NCBI GenBank assembly: GCA_963695705.1
Contig: CAVOHB010000006.1
Coordinates: forward strand, 1 to 64,000
DNA length: 64,000 nucleotides
Source of the DNA: JBKPNJ01 sp963695705
GTDB lineage: Bacteria; Actinomycetota; Actinomycetes; Propionibacteriales; Nocardioidaceae
Direction: 5' to 3'
Part shown: one piece after another, positions 27,539 to 36,199 of the stretch
Numbering within the stretch: the stretch's first letter is position 1
How the letters are laid out: the number at the start of each line of letters is the position of its first letter
Position numbers and translations under genes: made by a program
The notes under the pieces: model-generated
The model's database searches: none
What the model was told of the DNA's origin: nothing
What the model saw: the letters and a program-made list of their open reading frames with translations, nothing else

Positions 27539-28139
27539 ATGAACCTCGTGGAGGACGAATCGGCGGCGGCCATCGCCGCCGCGCTTGATCAGGTCGGGCC
27601 CCGGCTGAAGCGACTGCGCACGCACCGAAAGCTGACGCTGAGCGGCGTCGCGGAGTCGACGGGTATCTCCAAGAGCACGCTGTCGCGGCTTGAGACTAGC
27701 CAGAGGCGGCCAACCTTGGAACTGCTTCTCGCGCTATCGCATGTCTACCGGGTGCCTTTGGACGATCTGGTCGCGGCGCCCGAGGAAGGCGACCCGCGCC
27801 TTCGGCTCAAGCCGGGCCGCGTCAAGGGCAGAACGGTGATCCCGTTGACCCGGCAGCCGGACGGCATGCAGGCGTGGAAGATCATCATCCCGACCGACAA
27901 GACCACCCCCGAACGGCGTGCACACGACGGCCACGAGTGGATCTGCGTCCTGTCCGGTCATATGCGCCTCGTCCTCGGTGACCAGAGACATGGTCCTCGG
28001 GCCCGGTGAGGTCGCCAGCTTCGACACCACGGTGCCGCACTGGTTCGGCAGCACCGGCACAGAGCCCGCTGAGATCCTCAGCATCTTCGGGCGACCCGGT
28101 GAGCGAATGACAGTGCGCGGAACACCTGCTCAGGCCTAG
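27539..28139 (+). pseudogene. XRE-cupin transcriptional regulator (frameshift)
   Basis: Helix-turn-helix of the XRE type (VGPRLKRLRTHRKLTLSGVA, ESTGISKSTLSRLETSQRRP) in the first 75 residues, then a cupin_2 domain (HDGHEWICVLSGHMRLVLGD, VLGPGEVASFDTTVPHWFG). The frame shifts near 27983 inside the cupin (GGTGACCAGAGACATGG). Relatives sense small molecules and regulate the adjacent oxidoreductase, here the flavoprotein at 26180. Start at ATG 27539, preceded by GGGAGTC. Confidence 0.82.
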
Positions 28140-28330
28140 GGGCTCGGGTCGGTCGTGTGCTCCGCGGGAAACCTGGTCGATGAGCTGGACGCAACGCTCA
28201 GGCTTGCGGGCATGTGGGCGGCCGCGGGTCGACCCAGCCGCGCCCGCAGGCTCTACGAGCAAGCGCTCGCCGCTCGCCGAGGAATGGACTGCGGCCGCCG
28301 CGGAGCGAGGGTGACAGTGCCGAGACTGCG

Positions 28331-29642
28331 TCAGCGGACGCGCTTCACGCGGAGAATGGCGCCAGCCCCAAGGACACCGCAAACACCGGCCACGGCGTAC
28401 AGCACGCCGTAGCTGCCTCCGCCCACCGCCAGGATCGCGGGCGCGACCGCTGGCGCGACCGAGGACGGCAGAGCCCCGGCAATGTTCATCACGCCTAGAT
28501 CCTTCGCGGCGCTGGCAGGGTCCGGGAGCACGTCGGCAACAAGGGCGAGATCCACAGCGGTGTACAGGCCGAACCCGAGACCGCCGATGGCCATCCCGAC
28601 CACGAACCCGTTGAAGCCGCTGGCGAGCGCGATGAAGAACAGCGCCAGGCCGAAAACGAACGATGCAGCGCACACGAAGACCTTGCGCCGGCCGGGTCCG
28701 GTCCGAGAGCCACCCGCCGAGCAACGAGGCGACGACGACCACGCTCGACATGGCCACGGTCGCCTGGAAAAGCTGCCGCGGGACGTCGTCCTCGTCGCTG
28801 CCGAGCTTCTCCAGCAGGTAGTAGGCCTGGTAGGTGGTGAGGAATGCGTAGGCCAGGACGAACATGAACCGGCTCGCGAAAGCCCACGAGAAGTCGGGGT
28901 TCTTCCGTGGGTTGACGTAGAACGCGCTCGCGAACTCCTGCAACGACCAGGCCGGCTTGTCCGCTGCGACCAGACGCCGGTCCTCCAGCGTGACGGCGAA
29001 CAGCAGGACGAAGAACCCACCGATGGCGCACGGCACCAGGAACATCGCGAGGGTGTTACCGGTGAACAGCTGGACGACGTAGGTGCCGCTGACCGAGGCG
29101 ATGGGAAGGCAGATCCCCAGGACACCCGCGACACGGCCGCGTTGGACGACCGGGACCTGGTCGGGCAGCACCGCGATGAGGGAGGCGAGCAATGCATTGA
29201 AGAACACCTGGGCGATGCACCACCCGACCAGGACGGCCCCGATGTTGGGCGCCAATGCCACCACCAGGATCCCGACCGAGCCGCCCAGCAGTCCGACCAC
29301 CATCCACGGTCGTCGCATGCCCAGCCTCGAGGAGGTGCGGTCGCTCATCCTGCCGAAGAACGGGTTGGCGATCATGGCGAGAAACGCGCCGGTACCGGCG
29401 ACCAGAGACAGGTTGTTGGGTGCCCGGTCGGTACCCACGAGCGCGTTGACCTTCAACGACAAGCTGACCAATAGCGGGGCGAGGAACAGCAGGATGGTGC
29501 CGATGTACGCCAGCGAGTACAACGCTACGAAACCCCAACGGACTGGTCGCTGGAGGGCGATCGTTGTCGGCTCTTCGGTCGGGGACTCCACAGGTCCTAC
29601 AACCAGCGGTTCGCCCGCTTCACGGCGTGAGGTCTCGGACAT
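28331..29642 (-). pseudogene. MFS transporter, paralogue of the one at 1-1191 (frameshift)
   Basis: About 435 residues once repaired. Starts MSETSRREAGEPLVVGPVES, with a ~40-residue cytosolic N-terminus and twelve helices; GRMSDRTSSRLGMRRPW is the first cytosolic loop. One extra C near 28700 (ACCCGGCCGG) shifts the frame after LSDRT; the rest, RKVFVCAASFVFGLALFFIA to GAILRVKRVR, is in the next frame. By eye about three quarters of residues match the copy at the left edge of the window. Substrate unknown. Confidence 0.85.
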
Positions 29643-30138
29643 CGCGTTTCTCCGACCTGACTTCTGCGAAGACCGTCGCCCATTACCGGGCCTCGTGGCT
29701 AGAAGGCTCTTGCGACGAGCGCTGGCAGGCAGCGGTGCGCCAGACCAATACGCTCGGCCGCAACTGACCACTCACAAAATGCCACAGGCCAAGCCCGGGG
29801 TCTAACTTGGCTGGGGTTGCCGTGCCGGGCGCGCTTACCCATGCATCAGCGATCACTCCCGGATGGCAAGTACCTGTCGCCGCATAGCCAATCGATGTTT
29901 CAGAGAGCGGTGTGACGCGGTGGTTCGGGCTGGCTTGACACCAGACTCGTGACGGCTCGATCACGGCCGTCGGCGAAGTGGCCTAAGGCCAGCTCCCCGC
30001 TGTGGATTCGACCTGTCAGCCTTATGTGACGTCGCTCCCTGAACCGCTGGGTGACCCCGGCTGATGGGGGAGCGACGCTGGCGCTGGCGGCGGTTCAAGC
30101 CTGGCCGCAAGATACCCAAGCAACCGATAACCACACGG
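29643..30138. other. Intergenic, nothing recognised
   Basis: About 495 bases upstream of the MFS gene and downstream of the methyltransferase. No gene, RNA or strong hairpin is recognised. Confidence 0.4.
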
Positions 30139-30960
30139 TCAGGCACGCTGGACAGTGGCCCCGGCGACACGCGTGTCCAGAACAGCGACCTCATCGCCAC
30201 GACCGGTCACGAGTCCGCGACTGGCGATCAGCCTTAGAGCGTTGAGTGTGCGATCGTCCAGCGGGTCAGACTCACCCATCAGCACCGTGACGACCTCGAA
30301 CTGCCCGGGAGTGAACAGACCATCGGAGATCGCCTGCTCGATCGCCATCGGGTAGACCGCACCGACATCTGGATGCTTCCGAACCAGCTGATTCAGCATC
30401 GGCTTGCTCGAGTCCACGCCGGCGTATCGGTCAGGTGTCGTGATCCCGAGGTCCAGCACCCGACCGGTGCCGCAGCCGACATCGAGCACCGAGGGCGAGT
30501 ACTTGCTGCGCAGCGCGGTCGCCGCCGCGCGAATCGCGCCCGCCAACTCATCCGAGGTCGGATGTAGCTCGTCGTATTTCGTAGCGATGCTGTCGAACTC
30601 CGTGGTGGTACCGGACTCGGTCGAGGGCGCGTTCTGGATGCCGTACAGCCTGTCGGCGGTCGCCTGGTTGATCAGGCCTGTCCGCCTGACATCAGCATCC
30701 ATCGTCCACCACTTCAGCCGGCCATCAGGGCTGTACAGGTAGATGCTCGTCATGCCGTAGAACTTCTGCGGGCCGCCGAAGGTGTGGATCACGCGGCCCG
30801 CGTGCACGTAATCCTCCTTCGAAAGGCCCTCCGTTCGGTCCAGCACCACATAGCTGTGCGGGGCCGTCTCGGCGTACGTACTTGCGATAGTCCAGCTCAC
30901 CCTCGCCGCGAGCGCGAACCACCACTCAAGGTCCTTCTCGGTTACTCGATCCTGCGTCAT
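30139..30960 (-). CDS. Class I SAM-dependent methyltransferase with N-terminal domain
   Basis: 273 residues. The C-terminal half has the SAM-binding motif I SVLDVGCGTGRVLDLG and post-motifs YAGVDSSKPMLNQLV and FEVVTVLMGESDPL. The N-terminal ~110 residues (EKDLEWWFALAARVSWTIAS, GGPQKFYGMTSIYLYSPDGR) form a separate domain I do not recognise. The start at 30960 is set by MTQDRVTEKDLEWW; the same frame runs further upstream into an unrelated sulfatase remnant. Methyl acceptor unknown. Confidence 0.8.
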   Translation of the reverse strand: MTQDRVTEKDLEWWFALAARVSWTIASTYAETAPHSYVVLDRTEGLSKEDYVHAGRVIHTFGGPQKFYGMTSIYLYSPDGRLKWWTMDADVRRTGLINQATADRLYGIQNAPSTESGTTTEFDSIATKYDELHPTSDELAGAIRAAATALRSKYSPSVLDVGCGTGRVLDLGITTPDRYAGVDSSKPMLNQLVRKHPDVGAVYPMAIEQAISDGLFTPGQFEVVTVLMGESDPLDDRTLNALRLIASRGLVTGRGDEVAVLDTRVAGATVQRA

Positions 30961-31072
30961 CTCGTCGCTCCGGGTCTCATTTGCCGCTCCCCAACCACGA
31001 TCGTCGCAGGCAGATCTGACATTCCCCGGACGAGCCGGGTGAAAGCGGTCCGCGGACGTGATCGCGCATCTG

Positions 31073-31308
31073 ACCCCTGAGATCGACTGCCAGCCGAGCC
31101 ATCGCATGCTCACGCCGTCGAAACGACTTTGGGTGTACTCCTTGATCGTCTCCCGTGGCGTCACCCCGAGGACGTCCAGGACGGTCGGAGTGAGGTCGAT
31201 CTCGTGGTGGTACTGCTCGCGCACCTCACCCCTCGCCTGGGTGCCCGCAGGCCAGGAGATCACGCACGGGTCGGAGGTGCCTCCGTTGAACTCGTAGCGC
31301 TTCCACAT
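31073..31308 (-). pseudogene. Arylsulfatase internal fragment
   Basis: Encodes MWKRYEFNGGTSDPCVISWP, AGTQARGEVREQYHHEIDLT and PTVLDVLGVTPRETIKEYTQ followed by FDGVSMRW, the late-middle part of bacterial arylsulfatases (the W-P-x-G and HxxDxxPTxLD signature). The catalytic CxPSR region and both ends are missing. It is fused in frame by chance with the sequence upstream of the methyltransferase. Confidence 0.8.
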
Positions 31309-31410
31309 GGCACGGACCTAGCCGATGAGGGGCCCGCAGCGACAGACGGCAGTGAGGTCAGCCGCTCTCGCCATCTCCGTCGGCTATGCATGCCGATCAC
31401 ATCATTCCAG

Positions 31411-31797
31411 TCAAGACAAGGCCTCGGACTGCGCGTCAGTGCGCAGCCCTATGCGATGTGGGAAACGGTGCACCTCCTGCGGCCAGCCGACCGCGACCGC
31501 GATCCTGCCGGCCCAATACCGTGCCTCGGCATCGTCGGGCACATCGACGACCGCGAAACCGCCGAGGTGCTCCTTGGTCTCGATGTACGGTCCGTCGGTG
31601 AATACTGGCGAGCCGCTGCTCGGATCGACGCTGCACACAACGGTCGACGCGTCCAGACCGCCGTCGCTGAAAACGAAGACACCGGCGACCGTCATCTCCT
31701 CGATCACCGCCCTGGCGGACGTGCCCCTCTCGCGCATCTCCTCCAACGTGAGATCGGGCGTCCACTCGTCGTTGAAGGCGATCAGGTACAGCGCCAT
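31411..31797 (-). CDS. YCII-related (DGPF-type) protein
   Basis: 128 residues: MALYLIAFNDEWTPDLTLEE, VFSDGGLDAST, VFTDGPYIETKEHLGGFAVV and DVPDDAEARYWAGRIAVAVG. These DGPF/YCII proteins have a ferredoxin-like fold and often accompany ECF sigma factors; none is seen here. Enzymatic role unproven. Preceded by AGGAGC at a suitable distance. Confidence 0.85.
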   Translation of the reverse strand: MALYLIAFNDEWTPDLTLEEMRERGTSARAVIEEMTVAGVFVFSDGGLDASTVVCSVDPSSGSPVFTDGPYIETKEHLGGFAVVDVPDDAEARYWAGRIAVAVGWPQEVHRFPHRIGLRTDAQSEALS

Positions 31798-31979
31798 CTC
31801 AAGCTCCTCTGCTCATGGGCAGCCCGGAAGGCGGCCCTTCACCTTCTCCACGAACGCACTCGCGTCGATACGACAGAACGGCCAACATTGTTTCCAAGCC
31901 CTTCCGCATCGAGGTCGGTCGAACCCTACGGGAACCCCTTGTGGGTGCCGGTGATGTCGACGGCTCTTGTGGCTCGATC

Positions 31980-32327
31980 GACAACCACATGTCGTTTCGA
32001 CCGTGCCGCGTTCGCCTTGTATCGGGGCGCAGCCACCGGCGCCCTGTTCACTCGCATCCGGGGCCGCTCGGTCAGCCTCGAACCACTGTCTGGTCACGTC
32101 GTCGCCCGGATGCTTCGTGCCCAGGCCGAGGGCGCCGGACTCGACGGCACCCACATCACGGCCCACTCGCTGCGGGCCGGCCACGCCACCGCCGCAGGAC
32201 TTGCGGGCGTCCGGCTCGACCGGATCGCAGTCCAGACACGTCACAGGGACCTCACGTGCGGGTCAACGATTACATCCACCCGTCGGAAGCGCTCGCGAAC
32301 GCGTCGAGTAAGGGCGTGTGGCTCTGA
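31980..32327 (+). pseudogene. Tyrosine recombinase C-terminal fragment
   Basis: Catalytic-domain remnant: ALFTRIRGRSVSLEPLSGHV, VARMLRAQAEGAGLDGTHIT, AHSLRAGHATAAGLAG (the H-x-x-R motif), RLDRIAVQTRHRDLT, then after a shift near 32256 VNDYIHPSEALANASSKGVW with the nucleophilic tyrosine. The N-terminal half is absent. Its family differs from the phage-type fragment at 15.4 kb. Confidence 0.8.
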
Positions 32328-32394
32328 GCCCACCACCCAACCGGGGAGCCGACGAGAGATCCGGATGGACGCGTCGCACGACGAGCGCCAGGTC

Positions 32395-32664
32395 CGGTGC
32401 AGCGGACGGGTAAACACGATCAGCCCCGGCATCATCATCACCCCGCTTGCCAAGGATGAGCTCACGGGTCCGCGAGGTGAGGGCTGCCGACGGATGATCG
32501 AGCTATCGGCGGTCGGCTGAGCCGGCACTCCCGATGAGGTCGGCAATCTCGCCGCTCTCCTCATGGGGCCGGACGGCGGGTTCATCACCGGCAGCGACGT
32601 CCTGATGGACGGCAGAGTGACTGCCGCCTACTGGTACGGCGACCTGGCTCCCGACCAGAACTAG
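32395..32664 (+). pseudogene. SDR C-terminal fragment with in-frame stop
   Basis: Reads RVNTISPGIIITPLAKDELT, GCRRMIELSAVG, TGA, AGTPDEVGNLAALLMGPDGG and FITGSDVLMDGRVTAAYWYG. This is the end of a short-chain dehydrogenase after the catalytic YxxxK; the TGA at 32518-32520 replaces what is normally arginine (CGA). The 5' two thirds of the gene are missing. Confidence 0.85.
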
Positions 32665-32888
32665 CAGCGGTGCCGCGTGGAGCATGGAGGTGCGGGGGTG
32701 ATGGGGCATGCAAGATCAGAGCTGCTCAGCCTCTGGGCTGAAACTGGCGGGGCGTGCCGACCTCGAGGCCAGTCGGGACACGGCGAGGCAGCAGCGGGCG
32801 GCTGCCAGATCGACGACGTGACGGGGATGGACGTGGCCTTCGCGAACCTACGCGTCCCGAGGTGGTCTGCCGTCTGGCAACGGCGTCG

Positions 32889-32932
32889 TGGGGTGGTTGT
32901 GACGTTCCTGCTGGCACGTCACAACCACCCCA
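32889..32932. terminator. Long perfect inverted repeat after permease gene
   Basis: TGGGGTGGTTGTGACGT and its exact complement form a 17-bp stem with a 10-base loop, 15 bases beyond the stop of the permease. No T-run follows on either side, so it would work as a GC-rich hairpin terminator or an RNA-stability element. The rest of 32665-32946 holds nothing recognisable. Confidence 0.8.
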
Positions 32933-32946
32933 CAGGGCTCGTCTGG

Positions 32947-34806
32947 TCAGGACACCTGCACGGGCTCGACGACCACGTGCTCGATGTCGATGTCCTGGTA
33001 GCGCTTGCGGGCCTCGTCGACGACCCCGTGGCGCAGCCAGGTCGAGCGCTCCTCGGGGTGCGTGGAGATCACTACGTGGTCGGGCCTGAACTCGCGCACC
33101 GCCGTGTCGAGCGCGAGCAGGGGACGGTAGTCGCCGAGCTCGCCGCGTACGGTGAGGCCACGCCCCTGCAATGTCGAGAGCGTCCCGTCGAGCCGCTCCT
33201 GCGCAGCCCTGGTGGTGGCCTCCCACACGAAGGCCGCGCCCTCACGGTCCGCCTGCCCCGTGTCAACGGGGTTGGCCGGGACGACGACGAGGTACTCCGC
33301 ACGGTCGCTGCCGTCGATGCCCAGCAACGTGTCGTGCAACTGTTCGCCGACGAGGGTCTGGTTCGCGAGGACGAGGATGCGTTCCGCCGTACGACCGGAG
33401 GTTCCGACCTTCTTCTCCTCGACCTCTTCGGCGCTCATCGAGCCGCCACGCCAACGGGTCACGGCGTACAGCGCGAGCACGACACCCCACGACAGCAGGC
33501 TCAGCACCAGCTGCGAGCGTGTCTCGTCGGTGACGAACATCTGTACCAGCACGCCGACGATGCCAAGTGCCGCGACGATGGTGAGATAGGGGAAGAACCA
33601 CATCTTCACCGTCAGCTGGTCCTCCGGGGTCTGCCGTCGGAGCACGTACTGCGAAACCGCGATCAGCAGGTAGACGAACAGGATGACCGCACCCGACGAG
33701 TTGAGCAGGAAGAGGAAGACGGTGTCGGGCGAGACGTACGCAGCGATCACGCAGAGGAATCCGACCACCGTCGACGCGAGGATGGCCCACACCGGCACCC
33801 CCCGGCCGTTGACCGTGATCAGTGCCATCGGAGCTTCGCGGCGACCGGCGAGCACGAACAGCATCCTCGATGCGGTGTAGAGGCCGGAGTTGAGGCAGGA
33901 CAGCACTGCGGTGAGCACGACCGCGTTCATGAGGTCGTCGGCACCCGGAATGCCCATCTCGGTGAACGCCGCGACGTACGGCGACGCGCCCAGCTCGGTG
34001 TTGTCCCACGGCAGGATGCAGACGAGCAGGAACACCGATCCGACGTAGAAGGTCAGCACCCGCACGATCACCGACTGGGTGGCCTTGGCGATCGCCTTCT
34101 TCGGGTCGTGGGACTCGGCTGCTGCCACGGTGGCGATCTCGGCGCCCACCATCGAGAAGACGACGACCACGATGCTGGAGAAGATGGCCGACGCGCCGTT
34201 GGGGAGGAAGCCGCCGTGGTCGGTCAGGTTGCTGAAGTCCAGGTCCTGGTCGGGCCAAAGGCCGAGCACGAACAGCGCGCCGATACCGAGGAACGCGATG
34301 ATCGCCGCCACCTTGATGCCGGCGAACCAGTACTCGAACTCGCCGTACGACTTCACCGAGATCAGGTTGGTCGCGGTCATCAGGACCATGAGTCCGAGCG
34401 CCAGCACCCAGAGCTCCGGACCCTTCCACCAGTACTGGATGATCTTCGCACCGGCGGTCGCCTCGAAGCCGACGACGATCACCCAGAAGTACCAGTACAG
34501 CCAGCCGACCGAGAAGCCCGCCCAGCCGCCGAGCGCCCGGCGGGCATAGTCGGCGAACGAACCGGTAGACGGGTTGGCCGTCGCCATCTCACCAAGCATC
34601 CGCATCACGAGCACGATGAGGACACCGGTGATCAGATAGCTGAGGAACGCAGCAGGCCCCGTCTCGTTGATGACGACTCCAGAGCCGACGAACAGTCCGG
34701 CGCCGATGACGCCGCCGATGGCGATCATGGTGAGGTGGCGCTGCTTGAGTCCACGTTTGAGGTCGGTGGGCTCCAGGCCCGGGTCGGTGTCTACGGTGTC
34801 GGCCAT
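32947..34806 (-). CDS. APC-family amino-acid permease with C-terminal cytosolic domain
   Basis: 619 residues. The first ~460 residues have twelve helices of the AAT/GABA-permease type: RHLTMIAIGGVIGAGLFVGS, the conserved GSFADYARRALGGWAGFSVG and ESHDPKKAIAKATQSVIVRV. A soluble C-terminal domain of about 150 residues follows (RTAERILVLANQTLVGEQLH, REFRPDHVVISTHPEERSTW), with the alternating pattern of universal-stress/nucleotide-binding folds. Many GABA permeases of actinobacteria carry such a tail, perhaps as a regulatory module. Intact; monocistronic. Confidence 0.9.
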   Translation of the reverse strand: MADTVDTDPGLEPTDLKRGLKQRHLTMIAIGGVIGAGLFVGSGVVINETGPAAFLSYLITGVLIVLVMRMLGEMATANPSTGSFADYARRALGGWAGFSVGWLYWYFWVIVVGFEATAGAKIIQYWWKGPELWVLALGLMVLMTATNLISVKSYGEFEYWFAGIKVAAIIAFLGIGALFVLGLWPDQDLDFSNLTDHGGFLPNGASAIFSSIVVVVFSMVGAEIATVAAAESHDPKKAIAKATQSVIVRVLTFYVGSVFLLVCILPWDNTELGASPYVAAFTEMGIPGADDLMNAVVLTAVLSCLNSGLYTASRMLFVLAGRREAPMALITVNGRGVPVWAILASTVVGFLCVIAAYVSPDTVFLFLLNSSGAVILFVYLLIAVSQYVLRRQTPEDQLTVKMWFFPYLTIVAALGIVGVLVQMFVTDETRSQLVLSLLSWGVVLALYAVTRWRGGSMSAEEVEEKKVGTSGRTAERILVLANQTLVGEQLHDTLLGIDGSDRAEYLVVVPANPVDTGQADREGAAFVWEATTRAAQERLDGTLSTLQGRGLTVRGELGDYRPLLALDTAVREFRPDHVVISTHPEERSTWLRHGVVDEARKRYQDIDIEHVVVEPVQVS

Positions 34807-35180
34807 CTCGCACCTGCCTCCTTGAGTGCTTGTTGGGTCGTACCCACCGAACGAAGCCCCATGCCTGGCCGAGGAGGGGCCGGTCAGATTCCTTGGTCAG
34901 ATTCCTTGTGTTAGGGCCCTGACCTGGTTGTGATGTTAGGCGTTGTCCAGCGTCCGGGGAACATGACGTTGAACTGGTGCATCGTGGTGCCTCGCGTGAT
35001 GGCGATACCGCGCGCCACGCGTGCACGCCGTTTGGCTAGATCTCAGGGGTGTGCGTCACGCAAGATGGGCGGTGGAAAGGCTGACATGGCTGACCCTTCG
35101 ACGGATCAAGGACAGACATCCTGCCAGCCCGACAACAACCAGATTCGACGGTCCGACCGCTCAAGCAGAGAGGACGCTAG
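34807..35180. other. Divergent promoter region, no gene seen
   Basis: About 370 bases between the permease (minus) and the cupin-cyclase (plus). CAGATTCCTTG occurs twice close together (34884-34894 and 34898-34908), a tandem 14-base repeat unit upstream of the permease. Otherwise nothing recognised. Confidence 0.4.
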
Positions 35181-36059
35181 GTGGACTACTTGGGGCGATT
35201 CACTCGAAACTTCGCCGAGCCGGATGAAAACTTGAAGTTCGAGAAGGGCAATGCCGCAACCGTCCGAGTGGGGGATCTTGTCGTTGGACGGTTGGTTCAA
35301 GAGCCGGGCTGGCGGTGGTCGGAGCATGTCCGCCCCATCGCCGGGACAGCTAGCTGCGAGTTCCGGCACATCGGGGTGGGTATCTCTGGGACGGCCTTGG
35401 TGTTGATGGATGACGGGACCCGGTTCGAGGTGCGAGCCGGGGATGTGTTCGACATCCCGCCCGGTCACGACGTGTGGGTGATCGGTGATGAGCCCGCGGT
35501 TTCCATCGTGTGGGGCGGTTGGCGAGGTTGGGGTAAGCCACCGGTCGGGGACCGAGTCCTGCTCACGATGCTGATGACCGACATTGTGGAGTCAACCAGC
35601 AGGTTGTCCAGCATCGGCGACGCGGCCTGGGATCGACTGATGGAGCAGCATAACGAAAGGATCCGTGACGTTCTGGAGCGATACCGAGCCACCGAGATCC
35701 ACACCACGGGCGACGGCTTCTTGGCGACCCTTGACGGGGCCGCTCGAGCCATTCAAGCTGCGAGCCAGATTCGTCTTGCCGTGCGGGCAGTGGGCCTGCA
35801 TATCAGAGTGGGGATTCACACGGGAGAGGTGGAGCTGGTTCCGGGCAGCATCCGCGGACTGGCGGTCCATGAAACAGCGCGGATCATGGCCCTGGCCGGA
35901 CCAGACGAAATCCTTGCCTCCAGCCTGACCACGGATCTGGCCTCGGGCGCCGGCTACACCTTCGAAGACCGAGGCATGCATCAGCTGAGAGGCGTACCTA
36001 CCGCCCGGCGAATCTATGCCCTCGCTGATCAGCCAAGCCCCGTGCACGAGCCGCCGTAA
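35181..36059 (+). CDS. Cupin-class III adenylate/guanylate cyclase fusion
   Basis: 292 residues from a GTG (AGAGAGGAC before it). Residues ~1-115 form a small cupin barrel (RFEVRAGDVFDIPPGHDVWV with the usual GDVFDIPPGHD turn). Residues ~125-285 form a class III nucleotidyl cyclase: LTMLMTDIVESTSRLSSIGD with the first metal-binding Asp, EIHTTGDGFLATLDGAARAI with the second, and LHIRVGIHTGEVELVPGSIR. It likely makes a cyclic nucleotide in response to a ligand or condition sensed by the cupin. Cytosolic; no membrane helix. Confidence 0.87.
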   Translation: MDYLGRFTRNFAEPDENLKFEKGNAATVRVGDLVVGRLVQEPGWRWSEHVRPIAGTASCEFRHIGVGISGTALVLMDDGTRFEVRAGDVFDIPPGHDVWVIGDEPAVSIVWGGWRGWGKPPVGDRVLLTMLMTDIVESTSRLSSIGDAAWDRLMEQHNERIRDVLERYRATEIHTTGDGFLATLDGAARAIQAASQIRLAVRAVGLHIRVGIHTGEVELVPGSIRGLAVHETARIMALAGPDEILASSLTTDLASGAGYTFEDRGMHQLRGVPTARRIYALADQPSPVHEPP

Positions 36060-36199
36060 CCAGACTCTGCGCCGGTGGCACGGCGGCGGGTCATGCTTGT
36101 CTTGCTCGGCTGTGGTCTCAGACACGCCAGTCGGGTTGCCCGCCCCACGCCGTTCGGCGACGTCTCGACAGCATCGACCCCGAGGAGGAGGCTGCCACC

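Noticed and set aside
28155..28300. Short TPR-like reading (SRARRLYEQALAARRG)
   Set aside because: Only one helix pair resembles a TPR; no start context and no continuation. Too little to call a gene or remnant.
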